Positions 34,157 through 44,600 of a stretch of 54,127 bases of DNA are shown here, in pieces; the stretch's first letter is position 1; each line of letters starts with the position of its first letter. Where the stretch lies: positions 1-54,127 of the forward strand of contig JAGWWZ010000004.1 of assembly GCA_018970165.1 (NCBI GenBank), written 5' to 3'. Below the pieces are notes generated by a model that did not search any database, had not been told where the DNA came from, and saw only the letters and a list, made by a program, of their open reading frames with translations. A program made the translations under genes and the position numbers. The stretch is from Planctomycetota bacterium (GTDB lineage Bacteria > Planctomycetota > Planctomycetia > Pirellulales > Pirellulaceae).

Positions 34157-34255
34157 CGCTAGCATTGGCGAGGATCTGGCCTAGCGAAAACCGACTCGCT
34201 TTTGATACCGTCCTGGGGCACGAGAAATTTTCCGTCCCTATCAAGCGAGGATTCG

Positions 34256-34582
34256 ATGAGTCAGCCAGGACTATTTGGTTGGATTCGAGATGGTGTTCGG
34301 CAGTCTGTGTTGATGGGTGTGAGCGATGCGATGGAAGTGTTGGGGACCCCCAAGGACCCTGAGCAAATGCATCCGGCGCTTCAGACGATGGCTTCCAACA
34401 CGCTGCAGCGCATTGCAGCCACCGAGCAATCGATCGATGCGAGCGCTGCACGCGTCGTGAATGAACGGGCACCGCAGCGCAAGCGGCTCGGCCGTTCGCT
34501 CAAGGACTTGTCCCCCAATCCTGGCGCCTCGAAATCGAGTTCCTCGGGATCAGGATCCGGATCAGGGCCGAACGCAACGTGA
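34256..34582 (+). CDS. Small protein, function unknown
   Basis: The 108-residue product begins MSQPGLFGWIRDGVRQSVLMGVSDAMEVLG at ATG 34256; the frame is open upstream to 34202. The C-terminal third is basic and then Ser/Gly-rich with a (SG)n run. It contains no membrane segment. It lies between two exported-protein genes and is probably co-transcribed with both. Confidence 0.6.
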   Translation: MSQPGLFGWIRDGVRQSVLMGVSDAMEVLGTPKDPEQMHPALQTMASNTLQRIAATEQSIDASAARVVNERAPQRKRLGRSLKDLSPNPGASKSSSSGSGSGSGPNAT

Positions 34583-34603
34583 TCTCTCGTGATTCTTGAG
34601 CCA

Positions 34604-35263
34604 ATGAAAACGAAACGTCTTCATTATTGCGCCATCTTGGCATGCATGTTTGCCTTGCTGGGATCAGGTTGTTCCGCCTTGTCGAAAAGCACGTTGGCAT
34701 TGCCTGGGATTCCGCTCAACAAACGGACGCAGTTGACCAACCCGATGAATGTTGCAGTTGGCGACAGCGAGTTTCTATGGAATCAAATCGTCGATACGGT
34801 TGAGGATTACTTTCGCATCAAGAGCGAGCAGCGCGCGGTTCGAGATTCCACGCAATGGGTCGAGGGACGATTGGAAACGTATCCTGAGGTGGGAGCAACA
34901 CTCTTGGAACCGTGGCGAAAAGACGCTGTGCATGGTTTCCAACGACTGCAGAGCACTTTTCAAACCATGCGTCGCACATGCTTCGTGCGGGTGATCCCAA
35001 CCGAGCAAGGCTTCACCCTCGCTGTCGAAGTTATGAAAGAAATCGAGGACGTCGATCGATCCCAATACTCCTCGGAAGGTTCCGCGATCGCTCGTTATGA
35101 CGGAGCGATCGTGCGCAGCGATCCTATGCTTGTCGGCCAGCCGATCACTCTGGGTTGGATCCGCTTGGAAAATGACACAGAGCTAGAACAACAAATACTT
35201 CGCGAGATTCTCGGTCGAGTTTCCAATGTCACTCCGCCGCGATTGCCGTTCCTGGGATTCTAG
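34604..35263 (+). CDS. Putative lipoprotein, function unknown
   Basis: A signal peptide (YCAILACMFALLGSGC) ending in a Gly-Ser-Gly-Cys lipobox-like motif suggests lipidation. A GTG at 34589 is an alternative start. The mature part (about 200 residues) has a helix around QIVDTVEDYFRIKSEQRAV, then WVEGRLETYPEVGATLLEPW. I recognise no family with a known function. It ends the unknown-gene trio (33323-35263) and converges on the HtrA-like protease. Confidence 0.65.
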   Translation: MKTKRLHYCAILACMFALLGSGCSALSKSTLALPGIPLNKRTQLTNPMNVAVGDSEFLWNQIVDTVEDYFRIKSEQRAVRDSTQWVEGRLETYPEVGATLLEPWRKDAVHGFQRLQSTFQTMRRTCFVRVIPTEQGFTLAVEVMKEIEDVDRSQYSSEGSAIARYDGAIVRSDPMLVGQPITLGWIRLENDTELEQQILREILGRVSNVTPPRLPFLGF

Positions 35264-35333
35264 CCCGTTTCGTCGGTCAAGGATCCGAAAGCGTTGAGCT
35301 GGATCTTTGCGATATTCTTAAGATGCAAAATTC

Positions 35334-36620
35334 TCACGGGGGGAAACTCAATTCCCCTAGCGTCAAGTCGATAGCGAGTTCTTCTCCATCTCTTTCGATT
35401 TTGAATTGAATAACCGAATCGGCGGGGGAGGTGCGAATCGATTCGATGAGTTGCTGGACATCTACAACGGGTTGACCGTTGAATTCGGTGATTCGATCGC
35501 CAGGGTAGATTGCCGCTCGTTCGGCAGGAGAGTCAGGAACCACGACACGCACGACCACTCGCGGCTTGGTATCTTCTCCCTCAGGGACAATTTCCATGGC
35601 CAACTCCACTCCGACCCAACCGCGTCGGACGCGACCATGCGCTATAAACTGATCGAGCACCTTGCGCGCGATGCGGCTCGGAATGGAGAAGCTTACACCG
35701 CGATACGATTCACCGACGATCGCGGTATTGATTCCGATCAATTCGCCTTTGCCATTGACCAAAGGGCCACCGCTGTTACCAGGATTGACAGCGACGTCGC
35801 TTTGCATCAAGTCGCTATAACGGGAGGTGATTCTCTCACGCGAACCGCGATACTGCGGATTGGCATTCAAGTCGAGTCGATGCTTGCCACTTAGAATTCC
35901 AAACGAAACCGATCCGGCTAGCCCAAACGGACTTCCCACCGCCCATACAGGAGAACCGACATCCAGATCGTCGCTATCACCCCATGTGATGGGCAGCAGA
36001 TCCTGTGCGTCGACTTTCAGCAGAGCCAAGTCAGTTGTGCGATCCAAGCCTACCACCTTCGCAGGCAAGACTCGATTATCAGCGAGGTAGACTTGAATTT
36101 CGGCATCGCTTTCCAGAACGTGTTGATTGGTCAGGACGTATCCATCTTCCGACACGATAATGCCGCTGCCCTGCCCCGATGTCATGCGAAATGATTTCAT
36201 GTCGGGATTCCATCGGCTCGTCGTCTCCGAGTCTTCGTTCTTCATCGACAACTGAATGTGAACAACGCTTGGATGGACGCGTCGCGCGACGGTCTGCGAT
36301 ACCTGACTTAATCCCTCCCATGAGACATTTTCAAGCTGCGCTCCGGCCAACTCATACTCGGCACGCAATTGACCGCGGTGCCACGAGTAACGGGAGGACT
36401 CCAACATCGGTGGCAGCAAGTATCTCAAACAGACCAGCAAAATCAGCACACCGAGTAGGCTGAATGTCGTCGACACCATGAGACTCCACACAGTGGGAGT
36501 CGATGAAGATGCAAATGAAGCCGTGGGGGACGATGCCGATGCCGAGCCTGCATCGAGGCTCGGCTCCAAAGGGGAGAGGTTGCTGTTGGAAGCTGAGTCT
36601 GCGTCGTCCACTTCGCTCAT
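35334..36620 (-). CDS. Membrane-anchored HtrA/DegP-like serine protease (S1C)
   Basis: The 428-residue product has a Ser/Ala-rich cytoplasmic N-terminus, one membrane segment (about 45-68) and a trypsin-like domain. The catalytic triad is complete: H167 in TNQHVL, D197 in TTDLALL, S283 in GNSGGPL. One PDZ domain follows at about 325-420 (RRGWVGVEL ... YPGDRITEFNGQPV). This is the architecture of DegS/HtrA quality-control proteases, with the active site outside the cytoplasm. The gene downstream on the same strand is a separate PQQ-propeller gene located 69 bases upstream. Confidence 0.92.
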   Translation of the reverse strand: MSEVDDADSASNSNLSPLEPSLDAGSASASSPTASFASSSTPTVWSLMVSTTFSLLGVLILLVCLRYLLPPMLESSRYSWHRGQLRAEYELAGAQLENVSWEGLSQVSQTVARRVHPSVVHIQLSMKNEDSETTSRWNPDMKSFRMTSGQGSGIIVSEDGYVLTNQHVLESDAEIQVYLADNRVLPAKVVGLDRTTDLALLKVDAQDLLPITWGDSDDLDVGSPVWAVGSPFGLAGSVSFGILSGKHRLDLNANPQYRGSRERITSRYSDLMQSDVAVNPGNSGGPLVNGKGELIGINTAIVGESYRGVSFSIPSRIARKVLDQFIAHGRVRRGWVGVELAMEIVPEGEDTKPRVVVRVVVPDSPAERAAIYPGDRITEFNGQPVVDVQQLIESIRTSPADSVIQFKIERDGEELAIDLTLGELSFPP

Positions 36621-36689
36621 TCGATCGGGTCCTTTGGCTTGGCTGGCGATTGCAGCAACACTTTGATTGTAATCGATTTGTCGACGAGA

Positions 36690-37997
36690 TCACAAATCAA
36701 AGCACATCCATTGGGCGTCGGGGCTAAGGCTGGTGCGCACCAGAAGCTTGTTTCCCGAGAGTGCGGGGAGGGCTCGATACTTACCCATCGGCAGTTGAGT
36801 TTGCCAAAGCGGCTTAAACCCCTGGTCAGTCGCAGGGGTCAACCAGACTCGTCCATCAATCCCGACCACGAGGAGGGATGCCTTGCCCTCTGACCCTTGG
36901 GCTTCAATCGCAATGGTATGACAAATCGGCATCCCTATCTGTTCCCACACGATTTTTCCGGTGTCCGGTTGTAAACACTTGTAGGTTGAGAATCCGCCGT
37001 CTTCTCGTCCGTCCGATGCAAAAACCAGGGTATCGACTGCAACGGGGGTGGCGTACTGACTGGCGATCTCGTCCCCTTTGCGAACGATCTCGATGCCATC
37101 CTTGCCGACCGCCACATTTACGTAGCCGATGCCGTAACTCGCGGTTTGGAGAATCCGACCTTGCTTTAGAATAATCGGGGTTGCTGCGTTGACTGTTGGA
37201 CCTCGTTGTCCAAACGGAAACTCCCATCGCACTTGTCCGGTTTTCGGGTCGATACCGTAGGTGGTCAAACGAGTTGGAACGATGGCCGTTTGCGAATCAT
37301 CCCCTGCAGAGTCCGAGGAAGGATACAAGATCGGCGAAGCATAGCCCGCATCGGCATCGGTTGCGGTCCAAAACGTACTGCCGTCGAGTAGTGATATCGC
37401 GACGATCCCAGCGTTCTTCTTCTTTGCACCAACGTTGACAATGACCACGACCCCCGCGACCAAAGGAGTATTGCCAGCCCCGAAATAGCCATCGTCCGCT
37501 CCGTATTCCTTTCGCAGATCTCGGCTCCAACGAATCTTGCCGTCAGCCAAGGCTACACAATGAACACTTCCCGAGGCGGAATGAACCACGACCCAATCAC
37601 CAACGATCTGTGGCACCGAACGCGGACCCTTGTCCTCATCGATTCCTTGACGATAGGTCGCGGGAAAGGCTGTGCGCCATCGCACTTTGCCACCGTTCAG
37701 GTCGACCAGTCGCAAAACGTCTTCGTTGCCATCCCGTTGATACAACACGGCTTGCCTATCGCGAATCGCTGCACCGGCATAACCTTGCCCAGCGGGAATT
37801 TGCCACGTGGGCTTGAGTTCTTTAGGGACCTTGTCAGCGAGCATTGTCCCAGGGACCGCATGACCATCACGACGCGGCCCGAGCAACCCAGGCCAGTCCG
37901 CACGAAGCTGGGGATTAGCCCATAAACCGCAAACAAACAACGTCAACAGACACATGCCCCATGCGGCCCCCGGAGCATTCGAAACGCATCGCCACAT
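36690..37997 (-). CDS. PQQ-type beta-propeller repeat protein, secreted
   Basis: The 435-residue protein has a signal peptide (MCLLTLFVCGLWANPQLRA) followed by a WPGLLGPRRDGH motif common at the start of planctomycete PQQ-repeat proteins. Repeats with tryptophan-docking segments follow (for example GGKVRWRTAFP, DGKIRWSRDL, TGQVRWEFPF, TGKIVWEQIG). It is probably an extracytoplasmic propeller for protein or ligand binding; there is no sign that it binds PQQ or is an enzyme. It lies directly upstream of the HtrA-like gene, so co-transcription is possible. Confidence 0.85.
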   Translation of the reverse strand: MWRCVSNAPGAAWGMCLLTLFVCGLWANPQLRADWPGLLGPRRDGHAVPGTMLADKVPKELKPTWQIPAGQGYAGAAIRDRQAVLYQRDGNEDVLRLVDLNGGKVRWRTAFPATYRQGIDEDKGPRSVPQIVGDWVVVHSASGSVHCVALADGKIRWSRDLRKEYGADDGYFGAGNTPLVAGVVVIVNVGAKKKNAGIVAISLLDGSTFWTATDADAGYASPILYPSSDSAGDDSQTAIVPTRLTTYGIDPKTGQVRWEFPFGQRGPTVNAATPIILKQGRILQTASYGIGYVNVAVGKDGIEIVRKGDEIASQYATPVAVDTLVFASDGREDGGFSTYKCLQPDTGKIVWEQIGMPICHTIAIEAQGSEGKASLLVVGIDGRVWLTPATDQGFKPLWQTQLPMGKYRALPALSGNKLLVRTSLSPDAQWMCFDL

Positions 37998-38070
37998 ATT
38001 GAAACCCTAATGGAATGAATAGATGAGTACCGTTTCGATTGTACCGCATCCATCCAGTCGGCGCTGCGCG

Positions 38071-38535
38071 TTACTTGGCAGTCGGTGCGGGCTCGACCAG
38101 TTCCATCAGAGTCCCACTATCCTTCGGTCGATCCAAAACCCCACTCTTACGCGGGAAATCTGGCCGGGCTCGAGTGTTCAGCACCTCCCATGGCTTGGGA
38201 TAGTTGTAGACGGGAATAGTCCCGCCGCGATGATTGCGGTAGTTGCCATTCCGAACATTGGATTCCCAAGCGATCGCTTCTTGGCTGGTTGGCTCAAAGT
38301 GGTGCAGAAATTCCCCCGGCAAGTATCTCGGACGATTGTACGTTTGACGATACTCCGGCAGGTTCTTCGCCAGGAAGCCCGGGATTATGTCCGGACGCTG
38401 AATCGCAGGGTCGAGGTAGGTTCCGGAAAACAATTGGCTTTGCTGGGTTTTGTGCCCCTGGCCGAACGCCTCATTCGGAGCAAACCCCAGCATTCCAAAA
38501 AATCCCACAGCCAACATCATGCCTGCGTGTCTCAT
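38071..38535 (-). CDS. Small secreted protein, function unknown
   Basis: I start at ATG 38535, which directly begins a signal peptide (MRHAGMMLAVGFFGMLGFAP); an upstream ATG at 38568 is also in frame. The mature part (about 130 residues) is Pro/Tyr/Asn-rich and contains RPDIIPGFLAKNLPEYRQTYNRPRYLPG and IPVYNYPKPWEV. No domain is recognised; such short Pro/Tyr-rich secreted proteins are frequent in planctomycetes. It is 73 bases upstream of the propeller gene. Confidence 0.6.
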   Translation of the reverse strand: MRHAGMMLAVGFFGMLGFAPNEAFGQGHKTQQSQLFSGTYLDPAIQRPDIIPGFLAKNLPEYRQTYNRPRYLPGEFLHHFEPTSQEAIAWESNVRNGNYRNHRGGTIPVYNYPKPWEVLNTRARPDFPRKSGVLDRPKDSGTLMELVEPAPTAK

Positions 38536-38820
38536 CGCTTCCGTCTCCGTCTCGCGATTCCTACCCATCTTGCCTGCATTCTTGCAAGCAATCCATTGCC
38601 CGCCATGCAGTCATTTTGTTCATCTGCTCAAGCTGGTATTTTTTGTGAGTCCGTTTCCAATTCTGCTAAAGTTCATCAAATGCTAGCATTCGCTTGGTGC
38701 ATCTAGAAAAACATTGCGGAGGGTGACGGATGAGCCAAGAAAACTCGGAATTCAGCGAAATTCATGGACACTGTTGGTATACTCGAAGGGTTTGGTGCAG
38801 TGGTTGGTGGGGAAACGGAC

Positions 38821-40176
38821 ATGAGTAGCGATTTTGATTCCTGCGACGCGTCTGGATGCGAATCCTATACTCGGATGCTTCGTCGTCGTTGGTTGCACGG
38901 TGTGACGTCGGGTGGCCTTGTTGGCGGTGCATTGCTACAGACGACGTTGTTGACTCGAGTCGCTGAGTCGATTGCTCGAGGTGCAGAGGTCAAGTCGTCA
39001 TCGAGCAAACCGCGGTCGATGATTCTGTTGTGGATGCAGGGTGGCCCGAGCCAGTTGGAGACATTCGACCCGCATCCCGGCTCTCTTATAGGTGGAGAGG
39101 CCAAGGCTATCGGGACGTCTTTGGCGGGAGTTTCGATTGCCGATACACTTCCCCGCACAGCGGAGATCATGCATCGGGCGACCCTGGTTCGTTCGATGGT
39201 CTCGAAAGAGGGGGATCATGAACGCGCCACCTACAATATGAAGACCGGATGGCGTCCCGATCCCACGCTAGTTCATCCTGCCATCGGCGCGGTCCTGTGC
39301 CATCAAACCCAATCCAATATTGAGATCCCGCGACACATATCGATCCTTGCGGGTCAATGGTCGAGCCGAGGGGGTTATCTGGGAAGCACATTCGATGCCT
39401 TTCGTCTCGGAGATCCCAAGGATCCGTTGCCGAACCTGAAGAGCTATGTCGCGCAGGAGGTCTTCCAGCAGCGAGTCTCGGATTTGGAGCAGATCGAAGC
39501 CAAGTTCCGTCGCGGTCGCATCAAGGACTTGGACGACAACAAGACGCTGCAAGCGATTTCTACGCAGCGTGCAAGGACGATGATGGCCAGCGAGCAGATT
39601 CAAGCCTTTGAAATCGATCGCGAATCGCAAGGGGTGCGAGATTTGTTCGGAGACACTCCTTTTGGTCGTGGATGCTTGGCTGCGGTGCGACTGATCGAGC
39701 AAGGAGTTACCTGCGTGGAAGTGGAGTTGAGCGGTTGGGATTCGCACGTCGAGAATCACTCGCTCCAAGCTGGGCGTTGCAGTATTCTCGATGCCGCATT
39801 GCACGGATTGGTCAGTTTGTTGATCGAACGCGATCTATTCGATTCGACCGCGATCATGTGTGGTGGCGAGTTTGGGCGAACTCCGAAGATCAATGTCGCC
39901 GACGGGCGGGATCATTGGCCAACGGGTTTTAGCACCATCCTTTTTGGCGGACCATTTCGTCGAGGCTATGTGCATGGAGAGACCACCTCAGAAAAAATAG
40001 ACGATGGGAAAGATCCGCTCGACGGAGTCAAGGATCCTGTGCGGGTAGAGGATTTGCACGCGACATTGTTGCACGGATTCGGTATCGATTTCTCAGAGGA
40101 GATGTTGACCCCAATCGGTCGGCCGCTGGCTCGCAGTCAGGGATCCATCGTTTCATCGCTATTCGCGGACACTTGA
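38821..40176 (+). CDS. DUF1501 protein (sulfatase-like fold), first copy
   Basis: The start is either ATG 38764 or ATG 38821 (GGGGAAA upstream); I prefer 38821, giving 451 residues. The N-terminus has RRRWLHGVTSGG, a Tat-like export motif. The body shows the DUF1501 pattern: MILLWMQGGPSQLETFDPHPG, then LPRTAEIMHRATLVRSM, TCVEVELSGWDSH and MCGGEFGRTPKI. DUF1501 proteins are linked to alkaline-phosphatase/sulfatase folds but their reaction is not established. It is the first of four plus-strand genes and overlaps the glycerate kinase by one base. Confidence 0.88.
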   Translation: MSSDFDSCDASGCESYTRMLRRRWLHGVTSGGLVGGALLQTTLLTRVAESIARGAEVKSSSSKPRSMILLWMQGGPSQLETFDPHPGSLIGGEAKAIGTSLAGVSIADTLPRTAEIMHRATLVRSMVSKEGDHERATYNMKTGWRPDPTLVHPAIGAVLCHQTQSNIEIPRHISILAGQWSSRGGYLGSTFDAFRLGDPKDPLPNLKSYVAQEVFQQRVSDLEQIEAKFRRGRIKDLDDNKTLQAISTQRARTMMASEQIQAFEIDRESQGVRDLFGDTPFGRGCLAAVRLIEQGVTCVEVELSGWDSHVENHSLQAGRCSILDAALHGLVSLLIERDLFDSTAIMCGGEFGRTPKINVADGRDHWPTGFSTILFGGPFRRGYVHGETTSEKIDDGKDPLDGVKDPVRVEDLHATLLHGFGIDFSEEMLTPIGRPLARSQGSIVSSLFADT

Positions 40177-41561
40177 TGGCCAGCCCTCGTTTGATCGACG
40201 ACGCGTTGGCGATATGGCGTGCGGGAGTCGACGCTGTCAGAGCCGATCGCGTTGTGGCTCAGCAAGTTCATTGGGACCGATCGTGGCTGGTGATCGATGA
40301 GAACCCTTACGATCTGAGTGGCATCGAGAATCTGGTCATTGTCGGAGCGGGCAAAGCAACCTACGGCATGTTGGTCGGACTAGCCGATAGTTTTCTGCGA
40401 GACCCCCATCCGTCACTGCGTGTCGCGGGATGGGTGAATGTTCCTGAGGGAGTGGCTGCAAATCGTAGCGTTTCGTTTGGAGATTCGGGGTCGGTCCAGG
40501 TATGCGAAGCCCGCCCGCAGGGTGTGAACGAACCGACGGAAAGGGTCGTCGAAGGCTCGCGCCGGATTCTTGAATGGGTGGAGCGAGCGGATCGTTCGAC
40601 CTGTGTGGTCGCACTGTGGAGCGGCGGTGGCTCTGCCTTGTTTTGCCTTCCGCAACCATGGATCATGCTGGAAACGAAAATTGCAATCACTCGACGATTG
40701 AGCGCTTCAGGCGCCGATATTCATGCTCTCAACGAAGTGCGACGCTGTTTGAGCCAAGTGAAAGGTGGCCGACTGGCCCAGTCCTGTCGGGCGCGACTCA
40801 TGATTGGCCTGATCATCTCGGACGTTCTTGGGGATCCATTACCGATCATTGCCTCAGGGCCGACAGTCCTCGAACCATCGCCTGATCCAGAACGAGCAGT
40901 CGAACTACTGAAACACTACTGTCCCGGGGAATTTGATGCGGTGATAACGCATCTCAAGAAACTCACCAAGCGCGATATCGTTCATGGGATCGAGCCAACG
41001 CATCACATTCTTGCCAACAACGCGACCGCAGTGGATGCAGCCGGTACCTGCGCGGTTTCGTTAGGATATCGATATTGGATGAGTTCGGCGAAGCGATCCG
41101 AGGGGGCTGCCCAAAACGCTGGTGAGCAGCTAGCGCAGCAACTGGTTGACTCGCAGCGCGGTGGTTTGGTCGATTGCATCATCACGGGCGGGGAACCGAC
41201 GGTCGTTTTGCCGCACGACTCGATCAGAGGTCGCGGGGGACGCAACCAGCAATTGGTGTTATCGGCGGGGCGTTGGCTGATGGATCAGCCAGAGTGGCAA
41301 TCCGATTTCGTATTGCTCTCGGGAGGGACAGACGGGGAAGACGGTCCGACGACTGCCGCCGGGGCATGGATCGATCGCGCGTGGATCGATCGATTTCGAG
41401 GTCAAACCGATCGCGTGGAGGATCATCTGCAACGATGCGATGCCTACCCTCTTTTCGAAGAGAGCGGCAACCTCCTGGTAACTGGTCCAACCAACACAAA
41501 CGTCTGCGACTTGCGAGTCGCCCTCTTCCGCAATTCATTATCAAGCCCGAAACCACTCTAG
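40176..41561 (+). CDS. Glycerate 2-kinase (MOFRL/DUF4147 type)
   Basis: The enzyme phosphorylates glycerate at C2 with ATP. The start is ATG 40176, whose A is the last base of the DUF1501 TGA (TGATG). The 461-residue protein has the family's motifs: VIVGAGKATYGML, VALWSGGGSALFCLP, LNEVRRCLSQVKGGRLAQ, DVLGDPLPIIASGPT and a MOFRL-type tail (RGRGGRNQQLVLSAG, LLSGGTDGEDGPTTAAGAWID). Its position inside a DUF1501/PSD1 run suggests the substrate feeds from whatever those proteins degrade; this is inference. Confidence 0.9.
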   Translation: MASPRLIDDALAIWRAGVDAVRADRVVAQQVHWDRSWLVIDENPYDLSGIENLVIVGAGKATYGMLVGLADSFLRDPHPSLRVAGWVNVPEGVAANRSVSFGDSGSVQVCEARPQGVNEPTERVVEGSRRILEWVERADRSTCVVALWSGGGSALFCLPQPWIMLETKIAITRRLSASGADIHALNEVRRCLSQVKGGRLAQSCRARLMIGLIISDVLGDPLPIIASGPTVLEPSPDPERAVELLKHYCPGEFDAVITHLKKLTKRDIVHGIEPTHHILANNATAVDAAGTCAVSLGYRYWMSSAKRSEGAAQNAGEQLAQQLVDSQRGGLVDCIITGGEPTVVLPHDSIRGRGGRNQQLVLSAGRWLMDQPEWQSDFVLLSGGTDGEDGPTTAAGAWIDRAWIDRFRGQTDRVEDHLQRCDAYPLFEESGNLLVTGPTNTNVCDLRVALFRNSLSSPKPL

Positions 41562-41690
41562 ATCTTGGCTGCCACGAATATTTGCAACTCGACACTCATT
41601 TGCATGTTACATGCGAATCTGCGAAAATTGTTGATCTGTTTCAATGACGCTTTGCTTGCCGGTGTCCACTTGGTTTATTCTTTCGCCTTC

Positions 41691-44600
41691 ATGGTCCATG
41701 CCGTAAACCCAGTCCAGACTCGGGTGCCCCGACTGGTGCCGATACTATGGTTCGCTTGTGTGTTCCTACACCTAGTGCATGCATCCGCTCAGGCTTCTGG
41801 TGACGAATACGAATACGGTAGTCATGAATTTTTTGAAGCCAAAATTCGCCCTGTCTTGGTGCAGCATTGTTACGAATGCCACTCGGTAGGCTCGAGCACT
41901 ATTCAGGGAGGCTTGCAAGTCGATTTTCGTGATGGGCTTCTCAAGGGTGGCGACACCGGCCCAGGTATCGTTCCTAAGTCCCCCGATAAGAGCCTCATTC
42001 TGGAAGCTCTGCGTTATGAATCCTTGCAAATGCCTCCGGGTGGGAAACTACCTCCTGAAGTTGTGCGCGACTTCCAGCGTTGGATTGAGAGCGGCGCGTT
42101 CGACCCTCGTGATACTCCCCCATCGGCTACCACCGTATCGGAGGAAATGTGGAAAGCGAATCTCGCCGAACGTCGTCTCTGGTGGAGTCTGCAACCACCG
42201 ATACTGACGCAACCGCCTCCGACCGAAGACCCAACATGGATGAACGAACCGATCGACCGCTTTATCCGTGCCGCAACCAAGAGAGTTGGCCTAAGCCACG
42301 CTCCACAAGCAACGCCCGATGTCTTGTTGCGACGTTTGTCGTTTGTGCTTACGGGCCTACCACCCAGTCACAAAGACATTATCGACTTTCAGATGCGTTG
42401 GCAGGAGAATCCCGATTCTGCCTACACCGAAGTGGTTGAACGACTACTCGAATCACCCCACTTTGGCGAGCGATTCGCCCGCCATTGGATGGATGTGATG
42501 CACTACACCGATACCTATGGATACGAATGGGATATCGCGGCGAAGGGGTCTTGGGAATATCGGGATTATCTGATTCGCGCTTTCAATACAGATGTCGGTT
42601 TCGATCAATTGATTCGTGAGCAGATCGCCGGTGATTTGTTACCTGAGCCACGCATGAATGAATCGGACGGTATCAACGAGAGCCTGATAGGTCCCATGTT
42701 TTTTCATTTCGGCGAACGTCGGCATGGCAGCAGCATCGATTTCGCAGGTGTCCATCAGGAAATGGTCGATAGCCAAATCGATGCATTCTCGAAGTCATTC
42801 CTAGCCATGACCGTCGCATGTGCAAGATGTCACGATCACAAGCTCGATGCGATCTCCCAACGCGATTACTACGCGCTCGCAAGTGTCTTCATGACACCAC
42901 GCTGGACCAGCCGCAATATCGATGCCGCCAGCAAATACGAGACTCAAATCGCGAAACTTCGACAGATACGGTCTGAGATCCATTCCAAACTAGGACAGGT
43001 TTGGCAGAAGCAACTCAACGACTCCCCACTCGATTTATTCGATCTCGCCCAAAAATCGAAGGGAGATTCATCCTTCGACTCCCTAGGCTATCCAATTGCC
43101 TTCGTGTTCCGCGAGATGCAATCGTCGCCCATCAGCGAGCTCCATGCCCAAGCGGAACAGAGTGCGACCAAGTTAGTGCTCGAGGAAGACGGGATGACCA
43201 TCCTGGCAACAGGAGATGCCATACCTGCTACCGATACATACACGATTCAATTCAAGTCCTCGGCTCCTTCCGTTAGCGAATTACAACTCGAAGCCCTAAC
43301 GCACCCATCGCTCGGCCAAACGGGACCAGGGCGAACTCCCCATGGAAACTTCGTTCTGTCGCAAATTCAAATTCAAACCAAGGGAATCAATGATTCGGAA
43401 TGGCGTGATGTCGCGATTCAATCCGCGCATGCGGACTACGAACAACCGGGCTACCCGATTGCAGCGGCTCTCAATGCCGATGCTGTCGGCTGGGGCGTCG
43501 GCCTTGGCGGCAATGTGCCTCGAACAGCACGATTCCATTTCGATCAATCCATCATGCAATCCACAGACAGCCATTGGAAAGTCCTTCTTCACTTCCAATT
43601 CGGCAGCAGTCACACTCTCGGTCGTTTCCGCATCTCGTTGAGATCCGATGCCGCACCCTCGCGACCCAATGAACCAATGATCGTTGAGCGATGGGGTCGA
43701 TTGCAGTCGCAATGGCAACAGGAGAATGAACGCCGCAGAGCACACAACGCTCGCTTCACTGTTCTAGCTGATTTCTCAGCTCCTCAATTCCCGGACGGAT
43801 GGGTCGTTGAAGGCGGAGGAATAGAGAACGGTTGGGTCAGCGAAGCAACTCCCCGCATCGCACTTGACGGTGGGAAGATCCTTTCGAAGGTACTGCCTCG
43901 CGGTCTACATTCGCATGCTCTTTCACCTAAGCTACCAGGCGCAGTGCGATTGCCCGAACCAGAACGATTCCCAAGAACCCATGTGAGCGTTCTTGCAGCA
44001 GGAGGATCATGGGCCGGATATCGCCAGATTCCACAAAATGCATTTCTCAATGAAGGCCCAGTATTCTTCGATCCTGCCTCTAGCCCAGCATGGATTACCC
44101 TCGCGCCCTCACCTCTTAAGCACGGTGTGACACGCGTTCTATCGGAGTTTTCCACACCCGATCTCAACGCCAATTTCCCTCCACGTACCGGTGTCGCTCG
44201 CATGGGTGCAACCACGCTCCCCAATGAAGACAACGGGTTCGACAAGAACGGATGGTTCAGCGTCACCAAGGTCGTCGCGCACGATACCCCCGGCCATCCC
44301 ATCGAAGAACTCGATGCCTTCGCTGATTTGTTCGATAACCAAAAACCGATTTCTATCGATTCAATAACTAATCATGTTTTTGAATGGATGAAAGGGGCCG
44401 TCGGTCGTTGGTCGACCAACACATCGGTACCCGGCGATGCGAAATTGATTGCGTGGCTGATCGAACAGGGCATTCTCGGTAATGACATGACGATCGACCC
44501 GGAACTTGCGAAACTGGTTCATCAATATCGTGAGGTCGAAGCGGAGATCGGCTTTGCTCGCAGTGTCAACAGCATGGACGAAAGAAGCGTCAAACCGATC

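Noticed and set aside
33335-34165. 276-codon frame on the minus strand
   Set aside because: It is a mirror of the exported-protein gene at 33323-34156, with Arg/His/Ser-rich noise composition.
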